From positions 1 through 64,000 of the forward strand of contig WRDO01000016.1 of assembly GCA_009779755.1 (NCBI GenBank): DNA of 64,000 bases, read 5' to 3'. Under the pieces are notes generated by a model. The model did no database searches. It had not been told where the DNA came from and worked only from the letters and a program-made list of their open reading frames with translations. Within the stretch, counting starts at the first letter, position 1. Each line of letters starts with the position of its first letter. A program made the translations under genes and the position numbers. This stretch comes from Defluviitaleaceae bacterium. GTDB lineage: Bacteria > Bacillota > Clostridia > Lachnospirales > WQUN01. This document shows positions 55,728 to 64,000 of the stretch, piece after piece.

Positions 55728-57266
55728 ATGAACGGTATCGGCGGTATCGTAAACGGTATACCCTGCGAGGAAATGCTCGCGCAAATCAAGGGTGTGGGGC
55801 AATACGTATCCCCGCAGGCGTGCTTATTCGGCTCGCCGAAGCCCGTTATGGGGACGTTGGGTTTGCAAACGTATGTCGGGGTGTGCGACGGAGAACTCTA
55901 TAATAAAGATGACCTCGTAAAGGAGCTCCACCCGCTGGGTTACCGCTTCGCCGACCGCAGCGACGCGGCGGTATTGCTGCACAGCTATATGGCATGGGGT
56001 ATCGGTTGTTTGGAAAAATTGACGGGTGTTTTTGCGTTTGCCATATGGGACGGGGAACGACTAACCCTCGCGCGCGACAGGATGGGGTATAAACCCCTGC
56101 TCTACGGTATGGGCATAAACGGTTTGATATTCGCTTCATCGATCAAGACGATATTGTGCCATCCCGGCATCAAACCCACGCTAACGCAGCAAGGCGTTGC
56201 CGAATTGATGCTCCTCGGGCCATACCGCACCCCCGGCTGCGGTATCCTTAAGGGTATAAACGAGTTAAGGCCCGGGCATTGTTTGGTTTACCGCACGGGA
56301 AATACGCCGCAAATTAAATGTTATTGGAGACCCCAAGCCAAACCCCGAGCGGATGATTTGGCGACGACCGTAAAAACGGTACGCGGGTTGCTGGCTGATG
56401 CCGTAAAAAGCCAGACGCAAAGCGGCGGAAAATACGTAATAGGTACCGGCGAACCGGAATCAAGTATTTTGGCTTCATTGGCGGGTGTCCGAACGGTATC
56501 TGCGCAGGATGCCGTTTGCTCGGACGAATGGGCTGATGCATTAACCCCCGCGACGGAAGCGCTCGGCTTCCCCGCTTGTGATGCCGACGCGGTATTTTGG
56601 TTACGTTGCAAGCAATTGCGTGAGGCTTCACCCGCCGTATTGTCAGGCGAAGGAGCAGATACAATATTCGGCAGCCATCCGTGGTATACAAACGATAAAT
56701 GGAGCGCATCCGTACGGCAGCGATTACCCTTTATACGCCACGGCGCACTCGGGCGGATCGACCCGGAGGAATACGTACGCGCCCGTTTCGACGAAACGAT
56801 AAACGCCGCATCCGTACGCTACGACGACGAACCGACGGACAAGCGCATTCGGCAAATGACCTGCCTCACCCTCCAATGGTATTTACCGATCCTCCTTACT
56901 CGCATCGAGCGTATGTCCGACGCCGTTGGGTTAACCGTCCGCCTCCCCTTCCTCGATCATCGATTGGCGGATTATATGTATAACGTCCCGTGGGCAATGA
57001 AAAACCACGGGGACAACGATAAAGGTCTGCTGCGCGAAGCGTTTAAAGGAATCAAGGCCGATCCCCCGACCCCCGCAACCCCTAACCCGTCATTCCTCCG
57101 TAAGCTGCAGGATATGATGCGTGAAATGATAAATACCCCGAATTCACCCCTGTTTGAGATCGTTGACCGCGAACGCGTAAAATCGTTGGCATCCCCGCAA
57201 ACCCTCGCTTATTTTCTCGGAATCAATGCGTGGTTGGAACGTTTTTCGATAAATATTTCGCTTTAA
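55728..57266 (+). CDS. Asparagine synthetase B-like protein with degenerate active sites
   Basis: 512 residues with the AsnB layout: N-terminal glutaminase-like domain (GELYN at 55-59, AFAIWDGERLTLARDRMGYK) and C-terminal synthetase domain (LSGEGADTIFGS 305-316, VRLPFLDHRL). But residue 2, the Cys nucleophile in all active glutaminases, is Asn (MNGIGGI), and the PPi loop SGGxDSS reads GTGEPESS (239-246). So neither ammonia release from glutamine nor ATP-dependent adenylation is expected in the classic way. It is about 100 residues shorter than usual AsnB. It may be a regulatory or structural paralogue. AAAGAGGGG precedes the ATG. Confidence 0.85.
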   Translation: MNGIGGIVNGIPCEEMLAQIKGVGQYVSPQACLFGSPKPVMGTLGLQTYVGVCDGELYNKDDLVKELHPLGYRFADRSDAAVLLHSYMAWGIGCLEKLTGVFAFAIWDGERLTLARDRMGYKPLLYGMGINGLIFASSIKTILCHPGIKPTLTQQGVAELMLLGPYRTPGCGILKGINELRPGHCLVYRTGNTPQIKCYWRPQAKPRADDLATTVKTVRGLLADAVKSQTQSGGKYVIGTGEPESSILASLAGVRTVSAQDAVCSDEWADALTPATEALGFPACDADAVFWLRCKQLREASPAVLSGEGADTIFGSHPWYTNDKWSASVRQRLPFIRHGALGRIDPEEYVRARFDETINAASVRYDDEPTDKRIRQMTCLTLQWYLPILLTRIERMSDAVGLTVRLPFLDHRLADYMYNVPWAMKNHGDNDKGLLREAFKGIKADPPTPATPNPSFLRKLQDMMREMINTPNSPLFEIVDRERVKSLASPQTLAYFLGINAWLERFSINISL

Positions 57267-57273
57267 TTACACC

Positions 57274-57301
57274 TTGCGTCATTTGACGAATACGATATAA
57301 T
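57274..57301 (+). promoter_or_regulatory. Predicted promoter for the 57.3-59 kb genes
   Basis: -35 TTGCGT (57274-57279), 16-base spacer, perfect -10 TATAAT (57296-57301), 35 bases before the small gene at 57336. Confidence 0.5.
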
Positions 57302-57335
57302 ATTATAGGAATACGAACCGAAGAGGATGATTCCC

Positions 57336-57530
57336 ATGTTCGATTTTAAGGAAGAACTAAGCAGATACAGACCCATCCGCACGGCTGAAGAGCTTGAGGA
57401 CGCCATGCGCGACGAGATTACCGATATAATGGATTTACTGCAATATATATCTACCACGGCACCGACCGTTATCGCATCGGCTGCCCCTTCCGAGAAGGAA
57501 AAACCAACCCCCACCCCCGCAAAAGAATAA
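57336..57530 (+). CDS. Small hypothetical protein
   Basis: 64 residues, acidic and helical in front (MFDFKEELSRYRP, LEDAMRDEITDIMDLL), with a Pro/Thr/Lys-rich tail. No family recognised. The ATG at 57336 lies 9 bases after GAAGAGG; the in-frame ATG at 57327 directly abuts it. It is 13 bases ahead of the zinc-ribbon/TPR gene, so both are probably co-expressed. Confidence 0.6.
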   Translation: MFDFKEELSRYRPIRTAEELEDAMRDEITDIMDLLQYISTTAPTVIASAAPSEKEKPTPTPAKE

Positions 57531-57543
57531 AGGAGCCCTTATC

Positions 57544-58992
57544 ATGCGTTGCCCCAATTGCGGCAAGACCTATGATGCGGGCAACCAATGCCCCCATTGC
57601 CAAATAGACGCGGTGCTCTTTAAAGGTACCGAACGCTTGTCGGACAGGCTGTATAACAAGGGCCTGTCACGGTTGCATTCCATGGATTTTACCAACGGCA
57701 TACAGGAACTGCACCGCAGCGTTTCCATCAATAAACACAACATCCGCGCCCGCAATCTGCTCGGGCTCGCTTTATTTGAAATCGGACACATCGGCGAAGC
57801 TCTTAAGCATTGGATCATCAGCCGCTCCCATTTGCGGGAAAACAACCCCGCCAATAATTACATCGACAAATTAACTAACAACACCCGCGACTTCGAACGC
57901 TTAAACGAAGCGGTCGTGCTTTACAACCGTGCGCTTGATTTCGTCAAGCAAAAAAGCGATGACTTGGCGGTCATCCAATTAAAAAAATCGCTGGAATACA
58001 ACCCGCGCTTTGTGGATTCGCTAAACCTGCTTACCCTTTGTTATTTACAACAGCGTAACCGCCAGCAAGCCAACGCCACGATGGAGCGTGTATTCGCCAT
58101 CGACGTACGCAACCCGATTGCCCTGCGTTACCACGCCATTCTTAACCCGACGCGCCCCCGGCCCGAAACCCGCACCCGTACGATCATCAAACAACCCGCG
58201 CAACCCGGCGCAACTCAGGACAAGCCCTCCGATACCGGTCCCTTCAAAACCGTAACCATCAAGGAAAGCAAATCCTCCCACTTCCACTTCGTGGGGATCC
58301 TTTCGTTTATCGTGGGCGCGGCCGTGATGATGGGCGTCGGTATCTTTTTGTATATACCTGCCTTGCAACGCGAGCACACGATAGCGATGCAGAACGCGAA
58401 CCGCCAAGTCGAAGCGGCCACAGCTGCACGCCAAGCGGAAATCGATGCCTACATCGAAAACGAAACCCGTTTTAGGGAGCAGATCAAAGGCCACGATCAT
58501 GCGGTGGAGGAAATGCAAACCCAAATCAACCATGCCAACCGTGCGGTCAATGTATATGTAGCCAACGAACGTTTCCGCGCGGGTACCATCGAGGACATGC
58601 GCGCCGCCGTGGGTTTATTGGAAATCACGCCGCTGGACGACCTGCCCTTCGATACCGTGTCGATTGCCAACCATATCAACGAAACGGCCTTCCCCCTGTT
58701 AGCCACCCATTACGCGAATGAAGGCATTAACGCGTTTAACGCGGGGGATTACGGCTTCGCGTTAAACCAACTGGAAGACGCAATGCGTTTTATCGTCCCC
58801 TATAACCCCCAATACCCCCATGTACTGTACCATTTGGGTACGCTTTATTACCGTGCGACGGGCCGCGAAGCCGAAGCGATCTCCGTCCTTTCGTTGCTCG
58901 TAACGTTGGAGGGTTATGCCGCTTTCCCGTCCAACCCTTGGGGCAGCCGCCGCACCCGCGTGCAGGATATGCTTGGCAACTTGGGCCAATAA
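57544..58992 (+). CDS. Zinc-ribbon/TPR membrane protein
   Basis: 482 residues. A zinc ribbon (Cys3, Cys6, Cys16, Cys19 in MRCPNCGKTY and CPHC) is followed by TPR-like helices (about 30-200), a Pro-rich linker, one membrane helix (248-273), a coiled coil (about 275-345) and C-terminal TPR-like helices (385-470). The zinc and first TPR part would be cytoplasmic and the C-terminal part outside. Likely a scaffold in the envelope; no enzyme motif. AAGGAGC precedes the ATG. Confidence 0.75.
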   Translation: MRCPNCGKTYDAGNQCPHCQIDAVLFKGTERLSDRLYNKGLSRLHSMDFTNGIQELHRSVSINKHNIRARNLLGLALFEIGHIGEALKHWIISRSHLRENNPANNYIDKLTNNTRDFERLNEAVVLYNRALDFVKQKSDDLAVIQLKKSLEYNPRFVDSLNLLTLCYLQQRNRQQANATMERVFAIDVRNPIALRYHAILNPTRPRPETRTRTIIKQPAQPGATQDKPSDTGPFKTVTIKESKSSHFHFVGILSFIVGAAVMMGVGIFLYIPALQREHTIAMQNANRQVEAATAARQAEIDAYIENETRFREQIKGHDHAVEEMQTQINHANRAVNVYVANERFRAGTIEDMRAAVGLLEITPLDDLPFDTVSIANHINETAFPLLATHYANEGINAFNAGDYGFALNQLEDAMRFIVPYNPQYPHVLYHLGTLYYRATGREAEAISVLSLLVTLEGYAAFPSNPWGSRRTRVQDMLGNLGQ

Positions 58993-59059
58993 ACAGACTT
59001 TACCCGATTGGATTGCGTATCTGTTTTCAAATCCGCAATAAAAAAAGGAGGTAAGTCAC

Positions 59060-59434
59060 ATGGCAAACAAATCAATTTTCGGCCTAAACGAAAATATCGC
59101 CGCCGCGTTAAGCTACCTGTTCGGTGCTTTCTCCGGCGTAGTCGTGCTGATACTTGAGCGCGAAAATAAATTCGTACGTTTCCACGCATTGCAGTCCACG
59201 TTATGGTTCCTGTTCCTCTACGTAGCCGGCGCGATCGTCAACTTGGTGTTTAACATCGTGTTCGCGATCCCGTTGCTCGGGTGGCTGCTCGGCATCGTAC
59301 TCAGCCCGGTATTTTGGGTAGGCGGGTTCATCCTCTTCGCCACCAAGCTGTTCCTCATGTACAAGGCATTTTCAGGTACGACGTTTAAAATGCCCATCCT
59401 CGGCGAAGTGGTTTGGGGGCAAATCTTCAAGTAA
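59060..59434 (+). CDS. DUF4870-family membrane protein
   Basis: 124 residues with three membrane helices. NIAAALSYLFGAFSGVVVLI, ENKFVRFHALQS (the family's conserved His between helices 1 and 2) and GWLLGIVLSPVFWVGGFIL mark the DUF4870/Tic20-like family. Function unknown. AAAGGAGG lies 8 bases before the ATG. Confidence 0.85.
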   Translation: MANKSIFGLNENIAAALSYLFGAFSGVVVLILERENKFVRFHALQSTLWFLFLYVAGAIVNLVFNIVFAIPLLGWLLGIVLSPVFWVGGFILFATKLFLMYKAFSGTTFKMPILGEVVWGQIFK

Positions 59435-59457
59435 ACCACGCAAACAGTCCTAATCCG

Positions 59458-59507
59458 CACCCCGCGATAATATAGTTTACTACTATGGATCGCGGGGTGT
59501 TTTATTT
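59458..59507 (+). terminator. Rho-independent terminator after the DUF4870 gene
   Basis: A perfect 11-bp stem (CACCCCGCGAT, 59458-59468; ATCGCGGGGTG, 59489-59499) followed by TTTTATTT. It overlaps the first codons of the next reading frame. Confidence 0.75.
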
Positions 59508-60864
59508 GCTACGTATTCATTTGACCCGTCAAAGGGTTATCGTATTCGTGGTTTTTTTATTGGTCACGGGCTTATTAACTTTAATCATATTGATAAACCC
59601 GCCTGCCGATACGGATAAGATTTACATACATATAACGATACACGGCGTACCCGTGGGGGGGATGACCCTTGACGGGGCCATTGAAGCGCTGCATGACCGC
59701 TACCAACCGGAGCTTACCCCACTGCGTATCCGTTACACTTTAAACGGGGAAGAAGCGGCCGAACGCGGCTTCGAGGACTTTGGGGCGCGGTTCGATTTTA
59801 CGGGAGTGGTGGAAGAAGCACTGCATTACAGCCAATCACGCGACTTGTGGCGCAGGATAAAACGTTGGCTGGGGCGTCCGTATGAAATTACCGTCCCCCC
59901 GCTTTTCCTTTTTGACACGGCTAAGGTGGAAAACGAAATGCGGGCCCTTGGTGAAAAATTACATCGTCCACCCGTCAATGCGCGGCATTCCATGGAGAAC
60001 GGGCGGATCATCATCCTACCTGAGAGCGCGGGGCAAGCTATTGACGTGGCGTTGGCCGTCGAGGAAACGGCATCCCTTTTATCACAGCTAACCGAGGGGA
60101 CGGTTGCGTTGACGGTTCGTATCCTCCCGCCGCGGTATACGCAAGCCGATTTGGATTTCACCGTTTCGGTTTTGGGTTCGTATCGGACGCCGTACAACGG
60201 CGGCTTTAATGAAGCGCGTACGCGTAATATCCAACGCGCGGCGCGGCGTATCCACAACCAAGTAATACTCCCGGGGGAAATTTTTTCCGCGGGGACGGTT
60301 ATCGGCGCATATTTGCCCAACAGCGGGTATGAAGCCGCGTTGGTATTGGTCAACGGCGAGCCGATGGAGGATATCGGCGGCGGCGTATGCCAAGTAGCCA
60401 CAACCCTGTATAACGCCGTACTGCGGGCAGAACTTTCCGTGGTGCAGCGGCACAACCATTCCGCGCGGGTTAGCTACGCCGACTTCGGCTTCGACGCGAC
60501 GTTGGCGGGTGATTGGTATGACTTGAAGTTCCGCAACGATTCGGCGTTCCCGATCCTTATTACCACGGAAGTGGGCGGCGGCCGTTTGTACGTCGCTCTG
60601 CACGGCTTTGAGGCGCGGCCCACCGATCGCACGATACGTTTTACCAACGAGCGCACGAAAGTCGCCGAACCCGAACCGTACAGGGAAGTCACGGACGCCA
60701 CCCTCGAACCGGGGGAACGCGTGATTATGCTGGAAGCAATCACGGGTTATACGTATGATGTCTTTAAGCATGTATACATAAACGGCAACGCCGTTGAGCG
60801 CGTGAAGGTAAATACGTCCACTTACCGCCCCTTGCAAGGGGTAATGCATGTGGGGAGAGGATGA
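59485..60864 (+). CDS. VanW-family protein
   Basis: 459 residues: a membrane anchor near the N-terminus (about 20-38), a peptidoglycan-binding-like domain, and the VanW domain (FNEARTRNIQRAARRIHNQV, GEIFSAGTVIG, EDIGGGVCQVATTLYNAVL, HNHSARV), then a G5-like end. It probably acts on or binds the wall outside the membrane. The start is uncertain: the ATG at 59485 lies inside the upstream terminator hairpin and lacks an SD; GTG 59497 or TTG 59506 are alternatives. Confidence 0.88.
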   Translation: MDRGVFYLLRIHLTRQRVIVFVVFLLVTGLLTLIILINPPADTDKIYIHITIHGVPVGGMTLDGAIEALHDRYQPELTPLRIRYTLNGEEAAERGFEDFGARFDFTGVVEEALHYSQSRDLWRRIKRWLGRPYEITVPPLFLFDTAKVENEMRALGEKLHRPPVNARHSMENGRIIILPESAGQAIDVALAVEETASLLSQLTEGTVALTVRILPPRYTQADLDFTVSVLGSYRTPYNGGFNEARTRNIQRAARRIHNQVILPGEIFSAGTVIGAYLPNSGYEAALVLVNGEPMEDIGGGVCQVATTLYNAVLRAELSVVQRHNHSARVSYADFGFDATLAGDWYDLKFRNDSAFPILITTEVGGGRLYVALHGFEARPTDRTIRFTNERTKVAEPEPYREVTDATLEPGERVIMLEAITGYTYDVFKHVYINGNAVERVKVNTSTYRPLQGVMHVGRG

Positions 60865-60873
60865 CGTAATAGC

Positions 60874-62208
60874 TTAGTTATTTTCCACGGCTTCGGCACC
60901 CGGTTTATCGCTCGGCACGTGCCTGAATATAATCGCCGCCGCGATAAACAACACGGAAATCCCCGCGATACCGTAATGCGTTTGCTCCGTGATTAACGCT
61001 ACGGTGGCCATGATCGCCGTACCCAATACTGAAGCGAAACGGCTGCACACGTTGTAAAAGCCGAAATATTCGTTGGACTTGTCCTTGGGGATGATACGGG
61101 CGAAATACGAACGGCTCAACGCTTGTATGCCGCCTTGCGCCGTCCCGACAAGCATCGCCAACGCCCAAAACATAATCGTGAGGGTTTGGTCCGAGCGCGC
61201 GGGGTTCATGAAGAGGGCGATCGAGCAAACCAAGCAGTACGTAAATATGGCGACGTAGATCATGGTCTTCGCGCCGTATTTTTGTGACAGCTTACCGTAT
61301 ATGATCGCGCAGGGCATGGCGACGAACTGCGTCACCAACAATACGATGATCAACGTCATGTCGGTGATTCCGATGGAAACGCCGTACGCGATCGCCATGC
61401 GGATGATGGAGCCCACGCCGTCGGAATACAGGAAAAATGCCGCGAGGAAAAGCAGCAGGTATTTTTGCTTGGAAATCTCCTTACCGATCGTCCAAATCCG
61501 CACGAAGCTCTTGCGTACGTATTGGGGTTCCACTTCGCCGCCGTATTTTTGGTGTACGTTCTTCATGAACGGACCCATAAAGATAATCCACCATGCTACG
61601 GCGATGATGAACGCGATACGGTACGCCAACATGATGTCCATATCGATGACACCCAATTGGACCAGAATCACCAACGGGATGCTTAATATAAAAGGTAATG
61701 CCCCGCCTATGTAACCGAAGGCGAAGCCCAAACTGGATACCCAGTTCATGCGTTTGTTGTCGGTCACGTCCACCAAAAAGGTATCGTACACCTTCGTATT
61801 ACCCGCATACCCTACGGACGAAATAACGAATACGACCAAAATCAAGAACCACCATTGCTCGGGGATAAACGCCAACGCAAACGTACTGACCAATCCCATA
61901 CCCGCAAAAAACGTGAATATGAGCTTCTTTTTACCCTTGTAACCCGAAAGCGTACCGATTATCGGCGCAAGCAACCCTGCGATGATCATGCTTACGGTGT
62001 TCGACAGGCCGTAATAACCCGTTGCGGTCGCTTCGCTGACGCCCGCGGTATCCGCCGCCCGCATGAAAAACAATGAGAAGATAACCGTCATAACGATCAT
62101 TACATAGGATTGGCTGGACCAATCGTACAGTACCCAGCTGAACTCTTCTTTGGTCAAGTCATTCTTGAAGGGAATCCATGACCTTTTTTTCGTTGCCGCA
62201 GCCTCCAT
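60874..62208 (-). CDS. MFS transporter, UMF1/Atg22-like family
   Basis: 444 residues with 12 predicted membrane helices. EEFSWVLYDWSSQSYVMIVM, VGYAGNTKVYDTFLVDVTD and IPKDKSNEYFGFYNV are typical of the UMF1 (vacuole effluxer Atg22-like) branch of the major facilitator superfamily. Cargo unknown. AAAGGAGCG lies about 8 bases before the ATG at 62208, so this start is chosen over the in-frame one at 62286. Confidence 0.88.
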   Translation of the reverse strand: MEAAATKKRSWIPFKNDLTKEEFSWVLYDWSSQSYVMIVMTVIFSLFFMRAADTAGVSEATATGYYGLSNTVSMIIAGLLAPIIGTLSGYKGKKKLIFTFFAGMGLVSTFALAFIPEQWWFLILVVFVISSVGYAGNTKVYDTFLVDVTDNKRMNWVSSLGFAFGYIGGALPFILSIPLVILVQLGVIDMDIMLAYRIAFIIAVAWWIIFMGPFMKNVHQKYGGEVEPQYVRKSFVRIWTIGKEISKQKYLLLFLAAFFLYSDGVGSIIRMAIAYGVSIGITDMTLIIVLLVTQFVAMPCAIIYGKLSQKYGAKTMIYVAIFTYCLVCSIALFMNPARSDQTLTIMFWALAMLVGTAQGGIQALSRSYFARIIPKDKSNEYFGFYNVCSRFASVLGTAIMATVALITEQTHYGIAGISVLFIAAAIIFRHVPSDKPGAEAVENN

Positions 62209-62321
62209 ACAGAACGCGCTCCTTTTATGGAAATAATGGGTTAAACCTGTCCGCAAGTATAGCATACAATCCCGCGCACGGCGCATACTAAAAAAATCCC
62301 CATTTGAGAAGGAGGATTTTT

Positions 62322-62477
62322 ATGGACATCAATTGCACGCATATGTGCTTCTACCAGCAGGACGGTAAGTGCAACCTGCGCGAGCTCCCGGCGTTTACGT
62401 CCAATACCCGCGCTTACGACGTGGATTGCCCTTATTTTTCGGAATCCTATACGATCCCGCCGAGCCCGGTCGCCTAG
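62322..62477 (+). CDS. Small Cys-rich protein
   Basis: 51 residues with four cysteines (CTHMC, then GKCNLREL, then DCPYF), the layout of small clostridial metal-binding proteins sometimes named after hydroxymyristoyl-ACP dehydratase. A very good ribosome binding site, GAAGGAGG, lies 6 bases ahead of the ATG. Ends in TAG. Function unknown; probably binds one zinc or iron. Confidence 0.7.
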   Translation: MDINCTHMCFYQQDGKCNLRELPAFTSNTRAYDVDCPYFSESYTIPPSPVA

Positions 62478-62507
62478 CGGCCCGTATCGTTTTGTCGCTT
62501 CGTTAGT

Positions 62508-64000
62508 CTAGCGGCCGATAATCCCGTGCGTTTCCAATATCGCGTTGTACAGCCCGAACGCGATCTGCCATTGGTATGCGCTCGTAGCCAGCCTCGCGGC
62601 TTCGGCGGCGTTGGAAAGGAAACCCATTTCGGAAAGTACCGCGGGGATACCCGCTTCACGGATCACCACAAACCCGGGGGTATTAAATAAACCCCGGTTG
62701 TGCGAACCGGTTTGCGTGATCTTATTACGTTGCACTATTTGCGCGAGGTCGCGGCTGTTAAAGGTTAAGCCCGCTTCCGCTGCGCTGATCGCGTAATGCG
62801 TTTCTATGCCGTGGATGGCGGTGTTGGTGAAACCGTTTGCGTGTACGCTTATTAAAATATCCGCAAACGCCCCCGCGAACTCCGCGCGCCAAAAAATGCC
62901 GGGGTTCGTATCCTCTTGGCGTGTCATATACACGCCGATGTAGGGATGTTGGCTTAACAACGCCGCGACCTTGTTTGAAACGGCCATCACCAATTCCTTT
63001 TCACGGATGCCGTTGCGTACCACGCCCGGGTCGTTGCCGCCATGGCCGGGGTCGATAACCACGACCAGCGAATACGCTTCCTTCGGCAAACGCGCCATCA
63101 CGTAATACGCTTCCTCGGTTTCGTATACCTCAAAGGTTAATGTCCGCGCCGTTTCCATGATTAATTGGATATTGCCGTTTACGTCCCGCGCCAGCATAAA
63201 CGAATCGATAAAACCGTCGCCCACGGGTGTCAACCCCTGCCCCAGCGATGAGGCTTCCGGGGGCAGTACCATCGTATAGCGGTTGCGCAGGTATTCGTCA
63301 AAGCGCAGGATTTGGCTCACGTCCATCGTAAAACCGTCGGCGCGGCAAAAACGCACCGCCCGTACGGCGGGTTGGTACGATACACCCGCAATCGAGGTAT
63401 GGAGCATAATCCTGACGGCACCTGCCCCGTGGTTGAGTAAGGTCGCTTCGGGGAGTGCGGCGTCTTCCTTAAAATAAACGTGGACATAGGCCGAACCTTC
63501 ATTGTGTTGGCCTGTTACCATGTGGGAAACGAATACCGCGTCAACGATATCCGTCCATTCATTTATGTCATATAAGGCGGCATTGTCGATATCAACAACC
63601 AACCGATGGTTGACGGCATCCACGGAATACCGTACCGAAGGCGACAGGTCGCCTTGGATCACCAATGAATCCGTACCCCCGTCAGTTAATACATTCACAT
63701 CGGTGATTCGGTTGGCGCCGAACGAAACCGTAAGCAAGCGCCTGTCCGCCGACAACGATACGGCGTATTCCGCCGCGCCGATGATATCAAAGACCAAGCG
63801 CGTGATATTGGGCGAACGGGAGAATTGTGACGAGCGGATGCCGCTGATCGGCAACGTTTCGCATACGAAGAACGGCCCCTCGATGGCGGAGAGCGTATTA
63901 TGTATATCAATGACCAACCGATTATCGGGCAGCATAAAATAAGTAACGTCGGATATGGCGGAGAATGCCTGCACCATATACGCAGACGAACCCGTTTGCG
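62508..64000 (-). CDS. N-acetylmuramoyl-L-alanine amidase with AMIN domains (5' end missing)
   Basis: At least 497 codons, open to the window edge. AMIN-type beta domains (ISDVTYFMLPDNRLVIDI and VRYSVDAVNHRLVVDI) precede an Amidase_3 domain: VVIDPGHGGNDPG with the first zinc His, REKELVMAV with Glu, SVHANGF with the third ligand, and LSEMGFLSN with the catalytic Glu. It hydrolyses the bond between muramic acid and the stem peptide; AMIN domains bind the wall. The signal peptide would lie beyond 64000, so an internal ATG at 63977 is not taken as start. Confidence 0.92.
   Translation of the reverse strand, partial: QTGSSAYMVQAFSAISDVTYFMLPDNRLVIDIHNTLSAIEGPFFVCETLPISGIRSSQFSRSPNITRLVFDIIGAAEYAVSLSADRRLLTVSFGANRITDVNVLTDGGTDSLVIQGDLSPSVRYSVDAVNHRLVVDIDNAALYDINEWTDIVDAVFVSHMVTGQHNEGSAYVHVYFKEDAALPEATLLNHGAGAVRIMLHTSIAGVSYQPAVRAVRFCRADGFTMDVSQILRFDEYLRNRYTMVLPPEASSLGQGLTPVGDGFIDSFMLARDVNGNIQLIMETARTLTFEVYETEEAYYVMARLPKEAYSLVVVIDPGHGGNDPGVVRNGIREKELVMAVSNKVAALLSQHPYIGVYMTRQEDTNPGIFWRAEFAGAFADILISVHANGFTNTAIHGIETHYAISAAEAGLTFNSRDLAQIVQRNKITQTGSHNRGLFNTPGFVVIREAGIPAVLSEMGFLSNAAEAARLATSAYQWQIAFGLYNAILETHGIIGR

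Overview
The window reads as chromosome from a Gram-positive anaerobe of the Bacillota, most likely class Clostridia. Reasons: strong Shine-Dalgarno sites, S-layer-homology (SLH) surface proteins, a SpoVB-type flippase, VanW and AMIN/amidase cell-wall proteins, a DUF6171 protein, RadA, and a rich set of enzymes for plant arabinan. No rRNA, tRNA or CRISPR array was found. Most of it has balanced base composition, but about 26.3-34.4 kb is strikingly AT-rich and looks transferred.

Layout. (1) 1-16.5 kb is an arabinose/arabinan region behind the 3' end of a tyrosine recombinase. A minus-strand operon (AraM, an inserted RhuM gene, an FGGY kinase, an aldo/keto reductase, a Gfo/Idh/MocA oxidoreductase, a TIM-barrel isomerase) diverges from a GH51 arabinofuranosidase. 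A second GH51 and a GH127 beta-L-arabinofuranosidase follow. Between them are a streptothricin-acetyltransferase-like gene, a RelB/YafQ pair, a uridine-kinase-like gene, and two gene ruins (the C-terminal domain of an arabinanase and the tail of an AraC regulator). (2) 16.5-25.1 kb (minus) holds signalling and surface genes: an HD-GYP response regulator, a 1508-residue hybrid histidine kinase, a decayed TctC-type binding lipoprotein, a chemoreceptor stump and an SLH protein without its front end. (3) 25.2-26.3 kb carries MNT/HEPN and Phd-like genes. (4) 26.5-35.5 kb (minus) is a sialic-acid surface-glycan operon: NeuA, NeuC (broken by one stop), NeuB, a probable sialyltransferase, a methyltransferase and a GT2/TagF-like polymerase, headed by the DNA-binding end of a serine recombinase. 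(5) 35.58-36.4 kb is non-coding and unusual: two near-identical inverted 24-bp sites enclose a promoter, next to a possible C-rich small RNA with a strong terminator, then a GC-rich structured stretch. (6) 36.4-44.3 kb holds a zeta-type toxin module, VOC and RadA genes, a membrane protein, a large GH2 enzyme and a membrane pseudokinase. (7) 44.4-50.7 kb is one giant SLH protein with sixteen 72-residue repeats. (8) 50.6-64 kb is mostly housekeeping: SpoVB-like flippase, cysteine hydrolase, HicA/DUF1902, RsmB, a UPF0104 membrane protein, a degenerate asparagine synthetase, zinc-ribbon/TPR, DUF4870, VanW, an MFS transporter, a small Cys protein and an AMIN amidase running off the right edge.

How it works together. 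The GH51, GH127 and GH2 enzymes lack export signals, so they probably finish imported arabino- and galacto-oligosaccharides in the cytoplasm; the kinase and dehydrogenases would feed the sugars into central metabolism. The sialic-acid operon, SLH proteins and wall enzymes shape the cell surface. The most interesting unexplained element is the inverted-site pair and promoter at the head of the glycan operon, which could be a phase-variable switch. This is inference from sequence alone.
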